From: Deinococcus sp. AJ005
Lineage (GTDB): Bacteria; Deinococcota; Deinococci; Deinococcales; Deinococcaceae
Assembly: GCF_009017495.1 (NCBI RefSeq)
Contig: NZ_CP044989.1
Span: 248,001 to 312,000, forward strand
Length of the DNA: 64,000 bases
Direction of reading: 5' to 3'
Under the pieces are notes generated by a model. That model ran no database searches. It saw only the letters and a list, made by a program, of their open reading frames with translations, and was not told the DNA's origin. Each line of letters begins with the position of its first letter. Within the stretch, counting starts at the first letter, position 1. Shown one piece after another: positions 19,857 through 29,398 of this stretch. The position numbers and the translations under genes are program-made.

Positions 19857-20747
19857 TCAGTCGCGCCCGGCCCACAGTCCTGCGCCGATCAGCCCGGCGT
19901 CCGCGCCCAGTTCCGCGTGAACGACTTCGGGCTGGTAGCGTGGCGGAAATTGCCCCAGACTTCCGCGTACCCGGTCCAGATACCCGGCCCGCAGGCCCAC
20001 GCTGCCGCCCAGCGCCACACGCGTGACGCCCAGCAATGCAGCGATGTCAGCAATTTTCCAGGCGATCAGGGCGGCGGAGCGGCGGTAAATCAAGTCTGCC
20101 TGGGTGTCCCCAGCCTCAGCGGCGTCGGCCAGTGCGCGGGCGTCGGTCAGTCCCAGAGCCAGCGCCTGATCGCCCAGGGCCGTCCCGCTCGTCTCGAATT
20201 CCAACGGTCCCAGTTCCCCCAGCGGCGACACTTCCACCCCCTGTTTCCACACCGCAGGCACGCTGACGAAGCCCAGTTCAGCGTCCAGTCCATTGCCCGC
20301 CAAATGCAGCCGCCCGCCCAGCACCAGTCCCGCGCCTACGCCCGTGCTGACAGTGATGAACATGAATTCGCCCGTGCCCCGGCCAGCCCCCACCTCATAC
20401 TCACCCCACGCGGCGGCGCGGGCGTCGTTCAGGGCGGCGCAGGGCAGATTCAGCCCAGCCCCGATCAGCCCCTCAAGTGGAATGTCGGCCCAGCCGGGGA
20501 AGGTATGCACGGCAGTCGCGGTCACGCGCCCGGCAGCCACCGCGCCCGCGCAGGCCACGCCGATGGCGGCAGCTTCCGGGGCAAGCGGGGCGGCCAGTTC
20601 CAGCGCCGCTGCGATCACAGCGTCTGGCGTGCTGGGCTTGGGCGTGCGCACCTCGGCGCGGCGGGTGATCTGCCCGGCTTCTATCAGCGCGGCCCGCATG
20701 GAGGTGCCGCCGATATCGAGGGCCAGCAGGGGTGCGGGAGTGGACAT
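19857..20747 (-). CDS. ROK-family sugar kinase
   Basis: 296 residues. LALDIGGTSMRAALIE is the N-terminal phosphate-binding motif and LNDARAAAWGEYEVGAGRG holds the catalytic Asp and the DNA-free ROK signature; FITVSTGVGAGLVLGG follows. The usual zinc motif CxCGxxGCxE is replaced by PLGELGPLEFETSG, so the zinc site is lost. No DNA-binding domain is present, so it is a kinase (glucokinase, N-acetylmannosamine or mannose/fructose kinase type) and not a repressor. It follows the LacI gene at 20823 on the same strand. The substrate may be fructose from the polyol cluster, but this is inference. Confidence 0.82.
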   Translation of the reverse strand: MSTPAPLLALDIGGTSMRAALIEAGQITRRAEVRTPKPSTPDAVIAAALELAAPLAPEAAAIGVACAGAVAAGRVTATAVHTFPGWADIPLEGLIGAGLNLPCAALNDARAAAWGEYEVGAGRGTGEFMFITVSTGVGAGLVLGGRLHLAGNGLDAELGFVSVPAVWKQGVEVSPLGELGPLEFETSGTALGDQALALGLTDARALADAAEAGDTQADLIYRRSAALIAWKIADIAALLGVTRVALGGSVGLRAGYLDRVRGSLGQFPPRYQPEVVHAELGADAGLIGAGLWAGRD

Positions 20748-20822
20748 ATATGAATTACAGCACGGCGAGGCGCAGACCTTTCGATGTGGACCTCAGCGGC
20801 CCAGAGTTCGGCGGGCCAGAGT

Positions 20823-21869
20823 TCAGAGAGTCAGGGCCAGACTGGGCACGCGCGGCGGGGCGCAACTGCCGCGCACGATCAGGCGGCCCGGAAAGACCGC
20901 GTGCTGGGGCGTGGTTGTGCTGCTCGCGTCAAATCCGCCCTCCAGGGCACGCAACACCGCGCGGGCTGCGGCCTCGGCCATCGCCTCGACGGGCTGCTCG
21001 ATCACGGTGATGGGCGGGTCCACCAGCGCAGTCCAGGGGTAGTTATCGAAGGTCAGCAGCGACAGGTCACCCGGCAGGCTCAGGCCGCGCTCACGGATGG
21101 CCCGGAATGCGCCGATGGCCTGGGTGCCAGTCAGGGCGATCAGGGCGGTCGGCGGCGTGGGCAGCGCCAGCAGCTCGTGGGTCAGGTCGTAGGCGGTGTC
21201 CTCGGTCAGCAGGACCACACGCCCGTATTCGGGCGGCACATTCAGGCCCCGGTCCCGCATGGCCTGCGGAAAGGTGCGCGAGCGGTCTTCCGGGTGAACC
21301 TCGGGATCATAGGTGCCCAGCGCGGCAATCCGGGTGTGGCCCAGCCCGTGCAGGTAGGCCACCGCCTCCCGCATGCAGCCAGCGTGGTCCAGCACCACGC
21401 TGGGAAAGTCCGAGCCATCCGGCGCGTAATCGAATTCCAGGATGAACAGCCCCCGGCCACGCAGGCGCTCCAGGTACTCGCGGCTTTCCTCGCCGTAGCC
21501 GGGGCGCAGCATGATGGCCGCCACCCGCTGACCGTACAGCCGGCGCAGTTCAGGCAGTTCCAGGTGGGCGCTGTACTCGTTCTCGCTGACGATCAGGGTG
21601 TAATCGGCGGCCTTGAGGTGACGGGCGGCGGCGCGGGCAAACTGCGCGAAGAACGGCTCGACGATGCTGGCCACCACCAGCCCCACCGTGCGGCTCTGGC
21701 CGCCGCGCAGGCTGCCCGCGCGCACGTCGGGTTCGTAGTGCAGTTCCTCAATGGCTGCCTGCACCCGCGCCAGCGTTTCGGCGGTGAGCTTGTCGGGGTC
21801 GCGTAGGGCACGTTTGGCCGTTGTGGGCGACACTCCGGCCAGCCGCGCGACATCCTGAATCGTTGACAC
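20823..21869 (-). CDS. LacI-family transcriptional regulator (polyol cluster)
   Basis: 348 residues from GTG 21869. The protein then starts VSTIQDVARLAGVSPTTAKRAL, exactly at the LacI helix-turn-helix, whereas the longer frame to 21980 adds 37 unlike residues. TACAAT lies 7 nt before the GTG, the spacing of a leaderless promoter. The C-terminal part is the usual sugar-sensing domain (TVGLVVASIVEPFFAQ, ALTGTQAIGAFRAI, LLTFDNYPWTALV). It is divergent from the polyol importer beginning at 22189 and most likely controls it. Confidence 0.9.
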   Translation of the reverse strand: MSTIQDVARLAGVSPTTAKRALRDPDKLTAETLARVQAAIEELHYEPDVRAGSLRGGQSRTVGLVVASIVEPFFAQFARAAARHLKAADYTLIVSENEYSAHLELPELRRLYGQRVAAIMLRPGYGEESREYLERLRGRGLFILEFDYAPDGSDFPSVVLDHAGCMREAVAYLHGLGHTRIAALGTYDPEVHPEDRSRTFPQAMRDRGLNVPPEYGRVVLLTEDTAYDLTHELLALPTPPTALIALTGTQAIGAFRAIRERGLSLPGDLSLLTFDNYPWTALVDPPITVIEQPVEAMAEAAARAVLRALEGGFDASSTTTPQHAVFPGRLIVRGSCAPPRVPSLALTL

Positions 21870-21876
21870 GCCCGAT

Positions 21877-21882
21877 ATTGTA
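21877..21882 (-). promoter_or_regulatory. Putative leaderless -10 box of the lacI gene at 21869
   Basis: Reverse-strand TACAAT, 7 nt upstream of the GTG start. No TTGACA-like -35 box at the right distance was found. Decides the choice of the short start. Confidence 0.45.
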
Positions 21883-22000
21883 AGCGGTCCAGGCCCAGGA
21901 CATGTCCCTTTACGACTGCCTGCCGTATCACGGGGTGGTCTCCTGTCCACCGCTGTACAAGCCGATTGCTCTCCTGTCATCTGCCTCTAAAGGTTACAGT

Positions 22001-22015
22001 CTGGAGCGAGTCCAG
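22001..22015. promoter_or_regulatory. Candidate operator for the polyol LacI regulator
   Basis: CTGGAGCGAGTCCAG has 5-bp inverted arms (CTGGA/TCCAG) and lies 12 nt upstream of the -35 box of the importer promoter. It occurs once, so there is no second site to confirm it. Confidence 0.25.
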
Positions 22016-22026
22016 AATTGAGGCAT

Positions 22027-22055
22027 TTGACGTATGGAAAAATCTGTGGTTAAGT
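22027..22055 (+). promoter_or_regulatory. Promoter of the polyol importer operon
   Basis: TTGACG (22027-22032), 17-nt spacer, TTAAGT (22050-22055). The -10 box is weak but the -35 and spacing are good. The first gene starts 133 nt downstream. Confidence 0.5.
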
Positions 22056-22188
22056 AATGGACACGAGACCATTCATCATCTGACCGGGGACCGCTCCGGC
22101 CTGCCCCGAACGCGCCGTCATGGACCGCTATGATCTGCCGTTCACTTGTTCGCCGCAACAGTTTTTGCGGTGATGTGGAGGAATACCC

Positions 22189-23517
22189 ATGAAACGACTG
22201 TTGATGCTCAGCCTCGCCCTGACCGCCACCGCGCAAGCCGCCACCACCATTACTATCGCCACCGTGAACAACCCGGACATGGTCACCATGCAGAAGCTGT
22301 CGGGCGAGTTCACCAAGAAGTACCCCGATATCACCACCAAATGGGTGGTTCTGCCCGAGAACGAACTGCGCCAGAAGGTCACCCTGGATGTGGCGAGCGG
22401 TGCGGGCAGCTTCGACGTCGCCACGGTGGGGGCCTACGAAGTGCCGATCTGGGCCAAGAACGGCTGGCTCGATCCCCTGACCCCTATGTTTGCCAAGAAC
22501 GCCGACATCGCCAAGAACTATAACCTCGACGACGTGATTCCAGGGGTCCGCGCAGCCCTCACGGTCAACAAGAACCTGTACGCGGTTCCGTTCTACGCCG
22601 AGAGCAGCATGACGTACTACAACAAAGACCTGTTCAAGGCCGCCGGACTCACAATGCCGCAGAACCCCACCTGGAGTCAGATTCAGGGCTTCGCCGCCAA
22701 GGTTCACAATCCCAGCAAGGGCGTCTACGGCATCTGCCTGCGCGGGCTGCCGGGCTGGGGCGAGAACATGGCCGTGTTCAGCACCGTCATGAACACCTTC
22801 GGCGGACGCTGGTACGACAACGACTGGAAGGCGCAACTTGACTCCCCAGCCTGGAAGAACGCCATGACGTTCTACGTCGACACCATCAAGAAGTACGGTC
22901 CTCCCGGCGCAACCGGCAACGGCTTCACCGAGAACCTGACCCTGATGAGCCAGGGCAAGTGCGGCATGTGGGTGGACGCCACCGTGGCCGCCGGACTGCT
23001 GAGCGATCCCAGCGCTTCCAAGGTCACCAAGTCGATTGGCTTTGCCAACGCGCCCACCGGTCCCGGCACCCCCAAGGGCAACCACTGGTACTGGAGCTGG
23101 AACCTGGCCATCCCCAAGAGCACCAAGAAGGAAGACGCCGCCTTCAAGTTCATCACCTGGGCCACCAGCCAGGAGTACATCGCCCTGGTCGCCAAGGAGA
23201 AGGGCACCTGGGCCGCCGTGCCCCCCGGCACCCGCACCAGCACCTACAGCAACCCCAACTACAAGAAGGCCGCTGGAGCCTTCAGCGGACTGGTTCAGAG
23301 CGCCATCAACAGCGCCGATGTCAACAACGCCACCAAGGACCCCGTTCCCTATGCGGGCATCCAGTACGTCGCGATCCCGCAGTTCCAGGCGCTGGGCACC
23401 CAGGTCGGTCAGTTCCTGGCCGGGGCGATCAGCGGCCAGACCACCGTGGATCAGGCGCTGAAGCAGGCGCAGGACGCCGCCAACAAGGTTGCCAAGGAAG
23501 GCGGCTACCAGAAATAA
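22189..23517 (+). CDS. Polyol/sugar ABC transporter substrate-binding protein (SmoE/MtlE type)
   Basis: 442 residues. A short signal peptide MKRLLMLSLALTATAQA is followed by an SBP_bac_1 fold: TITIATVNNPDMVTMQKLS, KYPDITTKWVVLPENELRQK, and VPFYAESSMTYYNKDLFKAAG. The last two blocks are typical of sorbitol/mannitol-binding proteins. GGAGG lies 8 nt before ATG. It would capture a sugar alcohol in the periplasm for the permeases at 23655 and 24586. The context of a mannitol dehydrogenase and a zinc polyol dehydrogenase in the same operon supports mannitol, sorbitol or xylitol. A hairpin follows the gene. No ATPase gene is present, so a shared MsmK/UgpC-type ATPase elsewhere must serve it. Confidence 0.9.
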   Translation: MKRLLMLSLALTATAQAATTITIATVNNPDMVTMQKLSGEFTKKYPDITTKWVVLPENELRQKVTLDVASGAGSFDVATVGAYEVPIWAKNGWLDPLTPMFAKNADIAKNYNLDDVIPGVRAALTVNKNLYAVPFYAESSMTYYNKDLFKAAGLTMPQNPTWSQIQGFAAKVHNPSKGVYGICLRGLPGWGENMAVFSTVMNTFGGRWYDNDWKAQLDSPAWKNAMTFYVDTIKKYGPPGATGNGFTENLTLMSQGKCGMWVDATVAAGLLSDPSASKVTKSIGFANAPTGPGTPKGNHWYWSWNLAIPKSTKKEDAAFKFITWATSQEYIALVAKEKGTWAAVPPGTRTSTYSNPNYKKAAGAFSGLVQSAINSADVNNATKDPVPYAGIQYVAIPQFQALGTQVGQFLAGAISGQTTVDQALKQAQDAANKVAKEGGYQK

Positions 23518-23543
23518 ATCCCGGCGCTTCTGATTCAGGTTGA

Positions 23544-23576
23544 GGAGGAGGCTGGGCCATGTTGCCCGGCTCCTCC
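23544..23576 (+). terminator. Hairpin between binding-protein and permease genes
   Basis: GGAGGAGGCTGGGC (23544-23557) pairs with GCCCGGCTCCTCC (23564-23576) with one bulge and a 6-nt loop, followed shortly by CTTTT. Likely partial terminator or RNA-stabilising stem that lowers permease expression. Confidence 0.7.
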
Positions 23577-23607
23577 TTAGCTTTTGCGAGAACGACCCAC
23601 CCGACGC

Positions 23608-23642
23608 GTTCTGTCTGTTGCCACTGTTCTGTCTGTTGCCAC
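23608..23642 (+). repeat. Tandem 18-bp duplication in the permease leader
   Basis: GTTCTGTCTGTTGCCAC occurs twice head to tail (23608-23624 and 23626-23642), ending just before the AAGGGGGA ribosome-binding site of the permease at 23655. Probably a simple slippage duplication. Confidence 0.75.
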
Positions 23643-23654
23643 AAGGGGGACCCC

Positions 23655-24584
<930 letters not shown>

Positions 24585-24585
24585 G

Positions 24586-25443
24586 ATGACGACCATACCC
24601 AGCAACTCCATGCCAGTCAAACGCGACAAGAACCGGATCAAGGTCCGCAACACCGTGCTGACCGTTATCACTTACCTGATTGCCATCGCCTTCCTGTTTC
24701 CGCTGGTGTGGATGTTCCTGGCCGCCTTCAAGACCGAGGCGGAGGCCTTTGCCAGCCCGCCCGTCTTTGCCTTCACCCCGATCCTGGAGAACTTCAAGGC
24801 GGCGCTGCCCAGTTACTTTCCGGCGCTGAAGAACAGCCTGATCGCGGCCATCGGCAGCACGCTGCTGGCCTTTGTGCTGGGGCTGCCCGCCGCCTTTGCG
24901 CTGGCGGTGTATCCCACCACCCGCGCGCAGGGCACACTGACCTGGATGCTGTCCACCAAGATGATGCCCGCCGTGGGCGTGATCGTGCCCCTGTTCCTGC
25001 TGTTCCGCAACCTGCACCTGCTGGACACCCTGCCGGGATTGATCCTGATGTACACCACCATGAACCTGCCGCTGGTGGTCTGGATGATGCACAGCTACAT
25101 GACCGAGATTCCGTTCGCCATCTACGAGGCTGCCAAGGTGGACGGCGCGTCGGTGGCACAGGAATTCTTCGGGATCGCGCTGCCGCTGTCCACGCCAGGG
25201 ATGGCCGCTACTGCGCTGCTGGCGGTGATCTTCGCGTGGAACGAGGTCTTCTTTGCGGTGAACCTGACCAGTTCGGACGCCGCGCCGCTGAGCGTATTCA
25301 TCAGTTCATTCAAGACCAGTATGGGCCTGTTCTGGGCGCAGATGAGCGCCGCCGCCGCGCTGACCGTGCTGCCGGTACTGATCTTCGGCTGGGTGGCCCA
25401 GCGCCAACTGGTGCGCGGCCTGAGCTTCGGTGCAGTGAAGTAA
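24586..25443 (+). CDS. Polyol ABC transporter permease 2 (SmoG/MalG type)
   Basis: 285 residues with about six membrane spans. The MalG-like EAA loop is YEAAKVDGASVAQEFFGIAL near residue 180, and the C-terminus QRQLVRGLSFGAVK is characteristic of this subfamily. GGGAGG overlaps the end of the previous gene and serves this start, one base after its stop. It pairs with the 23655 product to form the channel. Confidence 0.92.
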   Translation: MTTIPSNSMPVKRDKNRIKVRNTVLTVITYLIAIAFLFPLVWMFLAAFKTEAEAFASPPVFAFTPILENFKAALPSYFPALKNSLIAAIGSTLLAFVLGLPAAFALAVYPTTRAQGTLTWMLSTKMMPAVGVIVPLFLLFRNLHLLDTLPGLILMYTTMNLPLVVWMMHSYMTEIPFAIYEAAKVDGASVAQEFFGIALPLSTPGMAATALLAVIFAWNEVFFAVNLTSSDAAPLSVFISSFKTSMGLFWAQMSAAAALTVLPVLIFGWVAQRQLVRGLSFGAVK

Positions 25444-25479
25444 GCCTGCCACACGCCCCTTCCCCGATGGAGAATTGAG

Positions 25480-26148
25480 ATGATGCCCCCACGTCCCAAT
25501 CCACAACTGGCCCTACCCGAAACCGCTCAGACCTCCCTGCAAGATTTGACAGCGCGGGTACGGGCCATGATCGTTCCCGGCGAGCGGCGCATTCTGGGCA
25601 TCGTGGGCGCACCGGGGGCGGGCAAATCCACCCTCTGCACGGCGCTGGCTGAAGCTTTGGGAGATGCGGCGGCGCTGGTGGGCATGGACGGCTTTCATCT
25701 GGCGAATGCAGAACTGGAGCGGCTGGGCCGACGGGACCGCAAGGGCGCACCCGACACCTTCGACGCAGGCGGCTACGCGGCGCTGCTTGAACGGCTGCGC
25801 GCCGAGAAAGACCAGACGGTGTATGCCCCCACCTTTGACCGCCACCTCGAAGAATCCATCGGCAGCGCTGTTGCTGTTCCTGCAGGCACGCCCCTGATTC
25901 TGACCGAGGGCAACTACCTGTTGCTTGAAGGTGGGCAGTGGGGCCGGGTCAGACCTGCGCTGGATGCAGTCTGGTTTCTGGACCTGCCCGAAACCGTGCG
26001 CCTCTCGCGTCTGGTTGCGCGTCACGTCGCTTTCGGCAAAGCTTCTGACGAGGCAGCAAGGTGGGTGGATTCGGTAGACGGGCCGAACGCCGCCCTCATT
26101 CACTCCACCCGTGACCGCGCCGATCTGATCGTGCAACTCGTCGAATGA
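25480..26148 (+). CDS. P-loop sugar/nucleoside kinase, FrcK-like
   Basis: 222 residues. The Walker A is GAPGAGKST at residues 43-51; GMDGFHLAN carries the substrate-site Asp typical of the uridine kinase/phosphoribulokinase superfamily; PTFDRHLEESIGSA and LTEGNYLLLEG follow, blocks shared with the kinases found in fructose ABC operons (FrcK). ATG 25480 has GGAG upstream. Because the operon also encodes a mannitol dehydrogenase giving fructose, phosphorylation of fructose is a reasonable guess, but nucleoside-like substrates are possible. It sits between the permeases and the dehydrogenases, with short gaps. Confidence 0.75.
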   Translation: MMPPRPNPQLALPETAQTSLQDLTARVRAMIVPGERRILGIVGAPGAGKSTLCTALAEALGDAAALVGMDGFHLANAELERLGRRDRKGAPDTFDAGGYAALLERLRAEKDQTVYAPTFDRHLEESIGSAVAVPAGTPLILTEGNYLLLEGGQWGRVRPALDAVWFLDLPETVRLSRLVARHVAFGKASDEAARWVDSVDGPNAALIHSTRDRADLIVQLVE

Positions 26149-26194
26149 AATCAATTCTCTTCCCCGGTCTCGAACCCCTCTTGGAGCGTCATCC

Positions 26195-27715
26195 ATGACC
26201 CAGCTCAACCTGAACAATCTCGATCAGCTCGACCCCAGCGTGGCTGTTCCTGAGTACGATCCGCGCACCCTCCGCACTGGCATCGTGCATTTCGGCGTCG
26301 GCGGCTTCCACCGCTCGCACGAGGCGATGTATCTGGACCGGGTTTTGAATGCAGGGGATCATGCCGACTGGGGCATCTGCGGCGTGGGTGTGCTGCCCGG
26401 AGACACGAAGATGCGCGAGGTGCTGGAGGCGCAAGATCACCTGTACACCCTGGTGACCAAATCACCAGCAGGCGACGTGGACACGCGGGTGATTGGCTCG
26501 GTCCATGACTTTTTGTTTGCCCCCGACGATCCCGAAAAGGTGATCGAGAAACTGGCCGATCCCGCCACCCGCATCGTCTCGCTGACTGTCACTGAGGGCG
26601 GTTACAGCCTGAACAACGCGACGGGCGAGTTCGATCCCACGGGTGCGGACATCGCCCATGATCTGCAAGCAGGCGCAGTGCCCAGAACGGTGTTCGGTCT
26701 GATCACCGAGGGCCTGCGCCGCCGCCACGAACGCGGAATCCCGCCCTTCACCGTGATGTCCTGCGACAACATCCAGGGCAACGGCCACGTGACCCAGAAG
26801 GTCCTGAGTGCCTTCGCGCGCCTCAAGAACCCCGATCTGGGCGATTGGATTGCCCGCGAAGTTGCCTTTCCCAATTCGATGGTGGACCGCATCACCCCCA
26901 TGACCACGGACCGGGACCGCAAGGAACTGTCCGCACAGTCGGGCATCGAGGACGGCTGGCCGGTGGTGGGAGAGAGCTTTACCCAGTGGGTTCTGGAAGA
27001 CCATTTCACGCTGGGACGACCCCCGCTGGAAACGGTGGGCGTGCAGGTGGTTCGTGACGTGGAACCCTATGAGCTGATGAAACTGCGGCTGCTGAACGCC
27101 GCGCATCAGGCGATGGGCTATCTGGGCCTGCTGGCCGGATACACCTACGCCCACGAGGTTTGCCGCCAGCCCGCTTTTGTAGAGTTCCTGCTGGGCTACA
27201 TGGCCCGCGAGGGTGCGCCGACACTCAAGCCCGTGCCCGGCATGGACCTGAATGCCTACCAGCATCAGTTGATCGAGCGTTTTGCCAGCACGGCCATTCA
27301 GGACACGCTGGCCCGCCTGATCTTCGACGGCTCCGAGCGCATTCCCAAATTCCTGCTGCCAGTGGTGCGCGATCAACTGGCGGGGGAGGCAAAGATCAGC
27401 CACGCTGCGCTGGTGGTGGCGTCGTGGGCGGCGTATCTGGAGGCGGTGGACGCGGACGGTCCCGTGCCGCCACTCCAGGATCAGCGCGGGCCAGCGCTGC
27501 TTGAGGCCGTGCGCCGCGAGGCCACGCAGCCCGGCGCGTTCCTGCAACTCAGGGAACTGTTCGGCGATCTGGGAGATGATGCGCGCTTCAAAGCGGCCTA
27601 TCTGGCAGCCCGCAAAAGTCTGCGCCAGCTTGGCCCTGTCGGCGCAATTGAGGCGCTACTGCAAGCGTCCCGCCCGGACGATACGTCGCCGTCCCCTGCT
27701 GGACACCGTTCTTGA
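26195..27715 (+). CDS. Mannitol dehydrogenase family protein (long-chain polyol dehydrogenase)
   Basis: 506 residues, normal for the family that holds mannitol 2-dehydrogenase and fructuronate/tagaturonate reductases. The N-terminal NAD-binding region is IVHFGVGGFHRSHEAMYLD. The family signature FPNSMVDRITP is at about residues 226-236. The C-terminal helical domain follows (LLNAAHQAMGYLGLLAGY, with the catalytic Lys of the family expected shortly before it in YELMKLRLLNAAHQ). It would oxidise mannitol to fructose, or D-arabinitol to xylulose, with NAD. The linked polyol importer and kinase favour mannitol. Start ATG 26195 has CTTGGAGCG upstream. Confidence 0.9.
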   Translation: MTQLNLNNLDQLDPSVAVPEYDPRTLRTGIVHFGVGGFHRSHEAMYLDRVLNAGDHADWGICGVGVLPGDTKMREVLEAQDHLYTLVTKSPAGDVDTRVIGSVHDFLFAPDDPEKVIEKLADPATRIVSLTVTEGGYSLNNATGEFDPTGADIAHDLQAGAVPRTVFGLITEGLRRRHERGIPPFTVMSCDNIQGNGHVTQKVLSAFARLKNPDLGDWIAREVAFPNSMVDRITPMTTDRDRKELSAQSGIEDGWPVVGESFTQWVLEDHFTLGRPPLETVGVQVVRDVEPYELMKLRLLNAAHQAMGYLGLLAGYTYAHEVCRQPAFVEFLLGYMAREGAPTLKPVPGMDLNAYQHQLIERFASTAIQDTLARLIFDGSERIPKFLLPVVRDQLAGEAKISHAALVVASWAAYLEAVDADGPVPPLQDQRGPALLEAVRREATQPGAFLQLRELFGDLGDDARFKAAYLAARKSLRQLGPVGAIEALLQASRPDDTSPSPAGHRS

Positions 27716-27769
27716 CCGGCACGCTTTCCGCTCCCCTCTCCTCTATCCAATCCAAACCGAGGCACATCT

Positions 27770-28867
27770 ATGACTTCCATTGACCATCCCCCCATCAGTC
27801 CCGAAACGCAGACTTCCCGCACCAGCGTGCTGCACGGCATCCGCGATCTGAAATGGGAAACGCGCGAGGTGCCCGCCCCCGGCCCGCGCGAGGTGCGCGT
27901 GCGCGTGAGGCGCATCGGCGTGTGCGGCAGCGACGTGCATTACTACACACACGGGCGTATCGGCCCCTTCGTGGTGGAGGCCCCGCTGGTGCTGGGCCAC
28001 GAGGTCATGGGCGTAGTAGAGGCGCTGGGCGAGGACGTGACGGGTTTACGGGTGGGGGACCGGGTGGCGCTGGAGCCGGGCTACCCGTGCCGCCGCTGCG
28101 CGTACTGCAAGCGCGGCGAGTACAACCTTTGCCCGCATATGACTTTCATGGCCACGCCCCCGGTCAATGGCGCGCTGGGCGAGTATGTGACCTGGCCCGA
28201 CGACTTCGCCTTCAAGCTGCCCGACAGCATCAGTGACGACGCGGGTGCGCTTCTGGAACCGCTGGCGGTGGGCATCTGGGCCGCCCGCAAAGGCAGCGTG
28301 GGGCCAGGGGACAGCGTGGCGGTGTTCGGTGCGGGTCCGATTGGCTGCACCACCATTCAGGCGGCCAAAGCGGCGGGAGCCACCACCATCATTGCCGTCG
28401 ATCTGGAGGACTTCCGGCTTGGTCTGGCGCGCAAGGTGGGGGCCACGCACACCATCAACGCCCGCAATGAGGACGTGCTGGCCGTGATCCGCGAGCTGAC
28501 GAAAGGCGATTTACCCCTGTCTCATGCGGGGGTGGACGTGTCCTTCGAGACGGCGGGCAGCCTGCCCACCACGCGCATGACACTGGCCGCGCCGCGCCCC
28601 GGTGGCCGGGCGGTGCTGGTGGGTCTGCCGCCGGACCCCGAGGTCAGCCTGGATATCGTCTCGGCGGCCAGCCGCGAGGTCACGCTGCGTGGAGTGTTCC
28701 GCTACGCCAACTGCTACCCGGCGGCCATCGCGCTGGTGGCCAGCGGCGCAATCGATCTGGACGCACTGGTCACGCACCGGTACACCTTCGATCAGACGCC
28801 TGAAGCCTTCGAGTTCGCAGACCACGAGAAAAAGGCCAGCATGAAAGTAATGATTGACGTGAGCTGA
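27770..28867 (+). CDS. Zinc-dependent polyol dehydrogenase (sorbitol/xylitol dehydrogenase type)
   Basis: 365 residues of the medium-chain dehydrogenase family. GVCGSDVHYYTHGRIG and LGHEVMG hold catalytic zinc ligands; CRRCAYCKRGEYNLC is the four-Cys structural zinc loop; VFGAGPIGCTTIQAAKAAGA is the NAD-binding turn and IAVDLEDFRL carries the Asp that favours NAD over NADP. It would oxidise sorbitol or xylitol to the ketose. Last gene of the polyol operon; a terminator follows 15 nt after the stop. Confidence 0.9.
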   Translation: MTSIDHPPISPETQTSRTSVLHGIRDLKWETREVPAPGPREVRVRVRRIGVCGSDVHYYTHGRIGPFVVEAPLVLGHEVMGVVEALGEDVTGLRVGDRVALEPGYPCRRCAYCKRGEYNLCPHMTFMATPPVNGALGEYVTWPDDFAFKLPDSISDDAGALLEPLAVGIWAARKGSVGPGDSVAVFGAGPIGCTTIQAAKAAGATTIIAVDLEDFRLGLARKVGATHTINARNEDVLAVIRELTKGDLPLSHAGVDVSFETAGSLPTTRMTLAAPRPGGRAVLVGLPPDPEVSLDIVSAASREVTLRGVFRYANCYPAAIALVASGAIDLDALVTHRYTFDQTPEAFEFADHEKKASMKVMIDVS

Positions 28868-28882
28868 GCGTCCGTTTCCGTG

Positions 28883-28919
28883 GGGGAGGTGGGGCCGTTC
28901 AGCGTGGCCGCGCCTCCCC
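28883..28919 (+). terminator. Terminator of the polyol operon
   Basis: GGGGAGG (28883-28889) pairs with CCTCCCC (28913-28919), with an inner GGCC/GGCC pair, followed by an AT-rich stretch. Confidence 0.7.
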
Positions 28920-28922
28920 TCA

Positions 28923-28959
28923 ATATTTCATGAACAAAATTTTCTAACCATGAAAATAT
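28923..28959. repeat. AT-rich inverted repeat
   Basis: ATATTTCATG (28923-28932) and CATGAAAATAT (28949-28959) are inverted with one extra base and a 16-nt centre. It lies in AT-rich DNA between the polyol operon and the IS66-like remnant. Role unknown; may be an old element end or a binding site. Confidence 0.5.
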
Positions 28960-29398
28960 GCTGTGCTGGACGTTCATTTCTGGAATAAAATAGAGGCCGA
29001 CTAAAGACAATCCGAGCGGGAGGAAGAGTGTCCTCTCTGCGGGCTGTACCAGTCATGGGCACTGTCGCGGTATCTGATTAGCGCCGAACGGCCATCAGCA
29101 CGGCTACGGGATCTTCGTTCCGCAGGCGGGCCGTTTCTACCAAGCTCTTGATGCGGGTATAGGTGATAGCCCCCAAGCAGATTTTTGCTTCACTGAGAGA
29201 CTTTCCTCGCCATCATTACGCTCCGCAGGGCACGCTCTGCGGCGTTGTCGGTGGGTGGAATGTCAGGGTCAATCAGGAAATACAACAGACGACCTCGACG
29301 GTGCTGCTCTAGCAGGCCCAGTCGCAATCGCTCATTGATCTTGGTTTTTAGCGGGGAACGGTCAAGCAGATGATCCAGGCGCAGAGTAAGTCTCTCAC

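Noticed and set aside
20748..20822. GGGCCAGAGTTC-type tandem pattern before the ROK gene
   Set aside because: Two imperfect units only, in the short gap after lacI; no symmetry or second locus to support a binding site.
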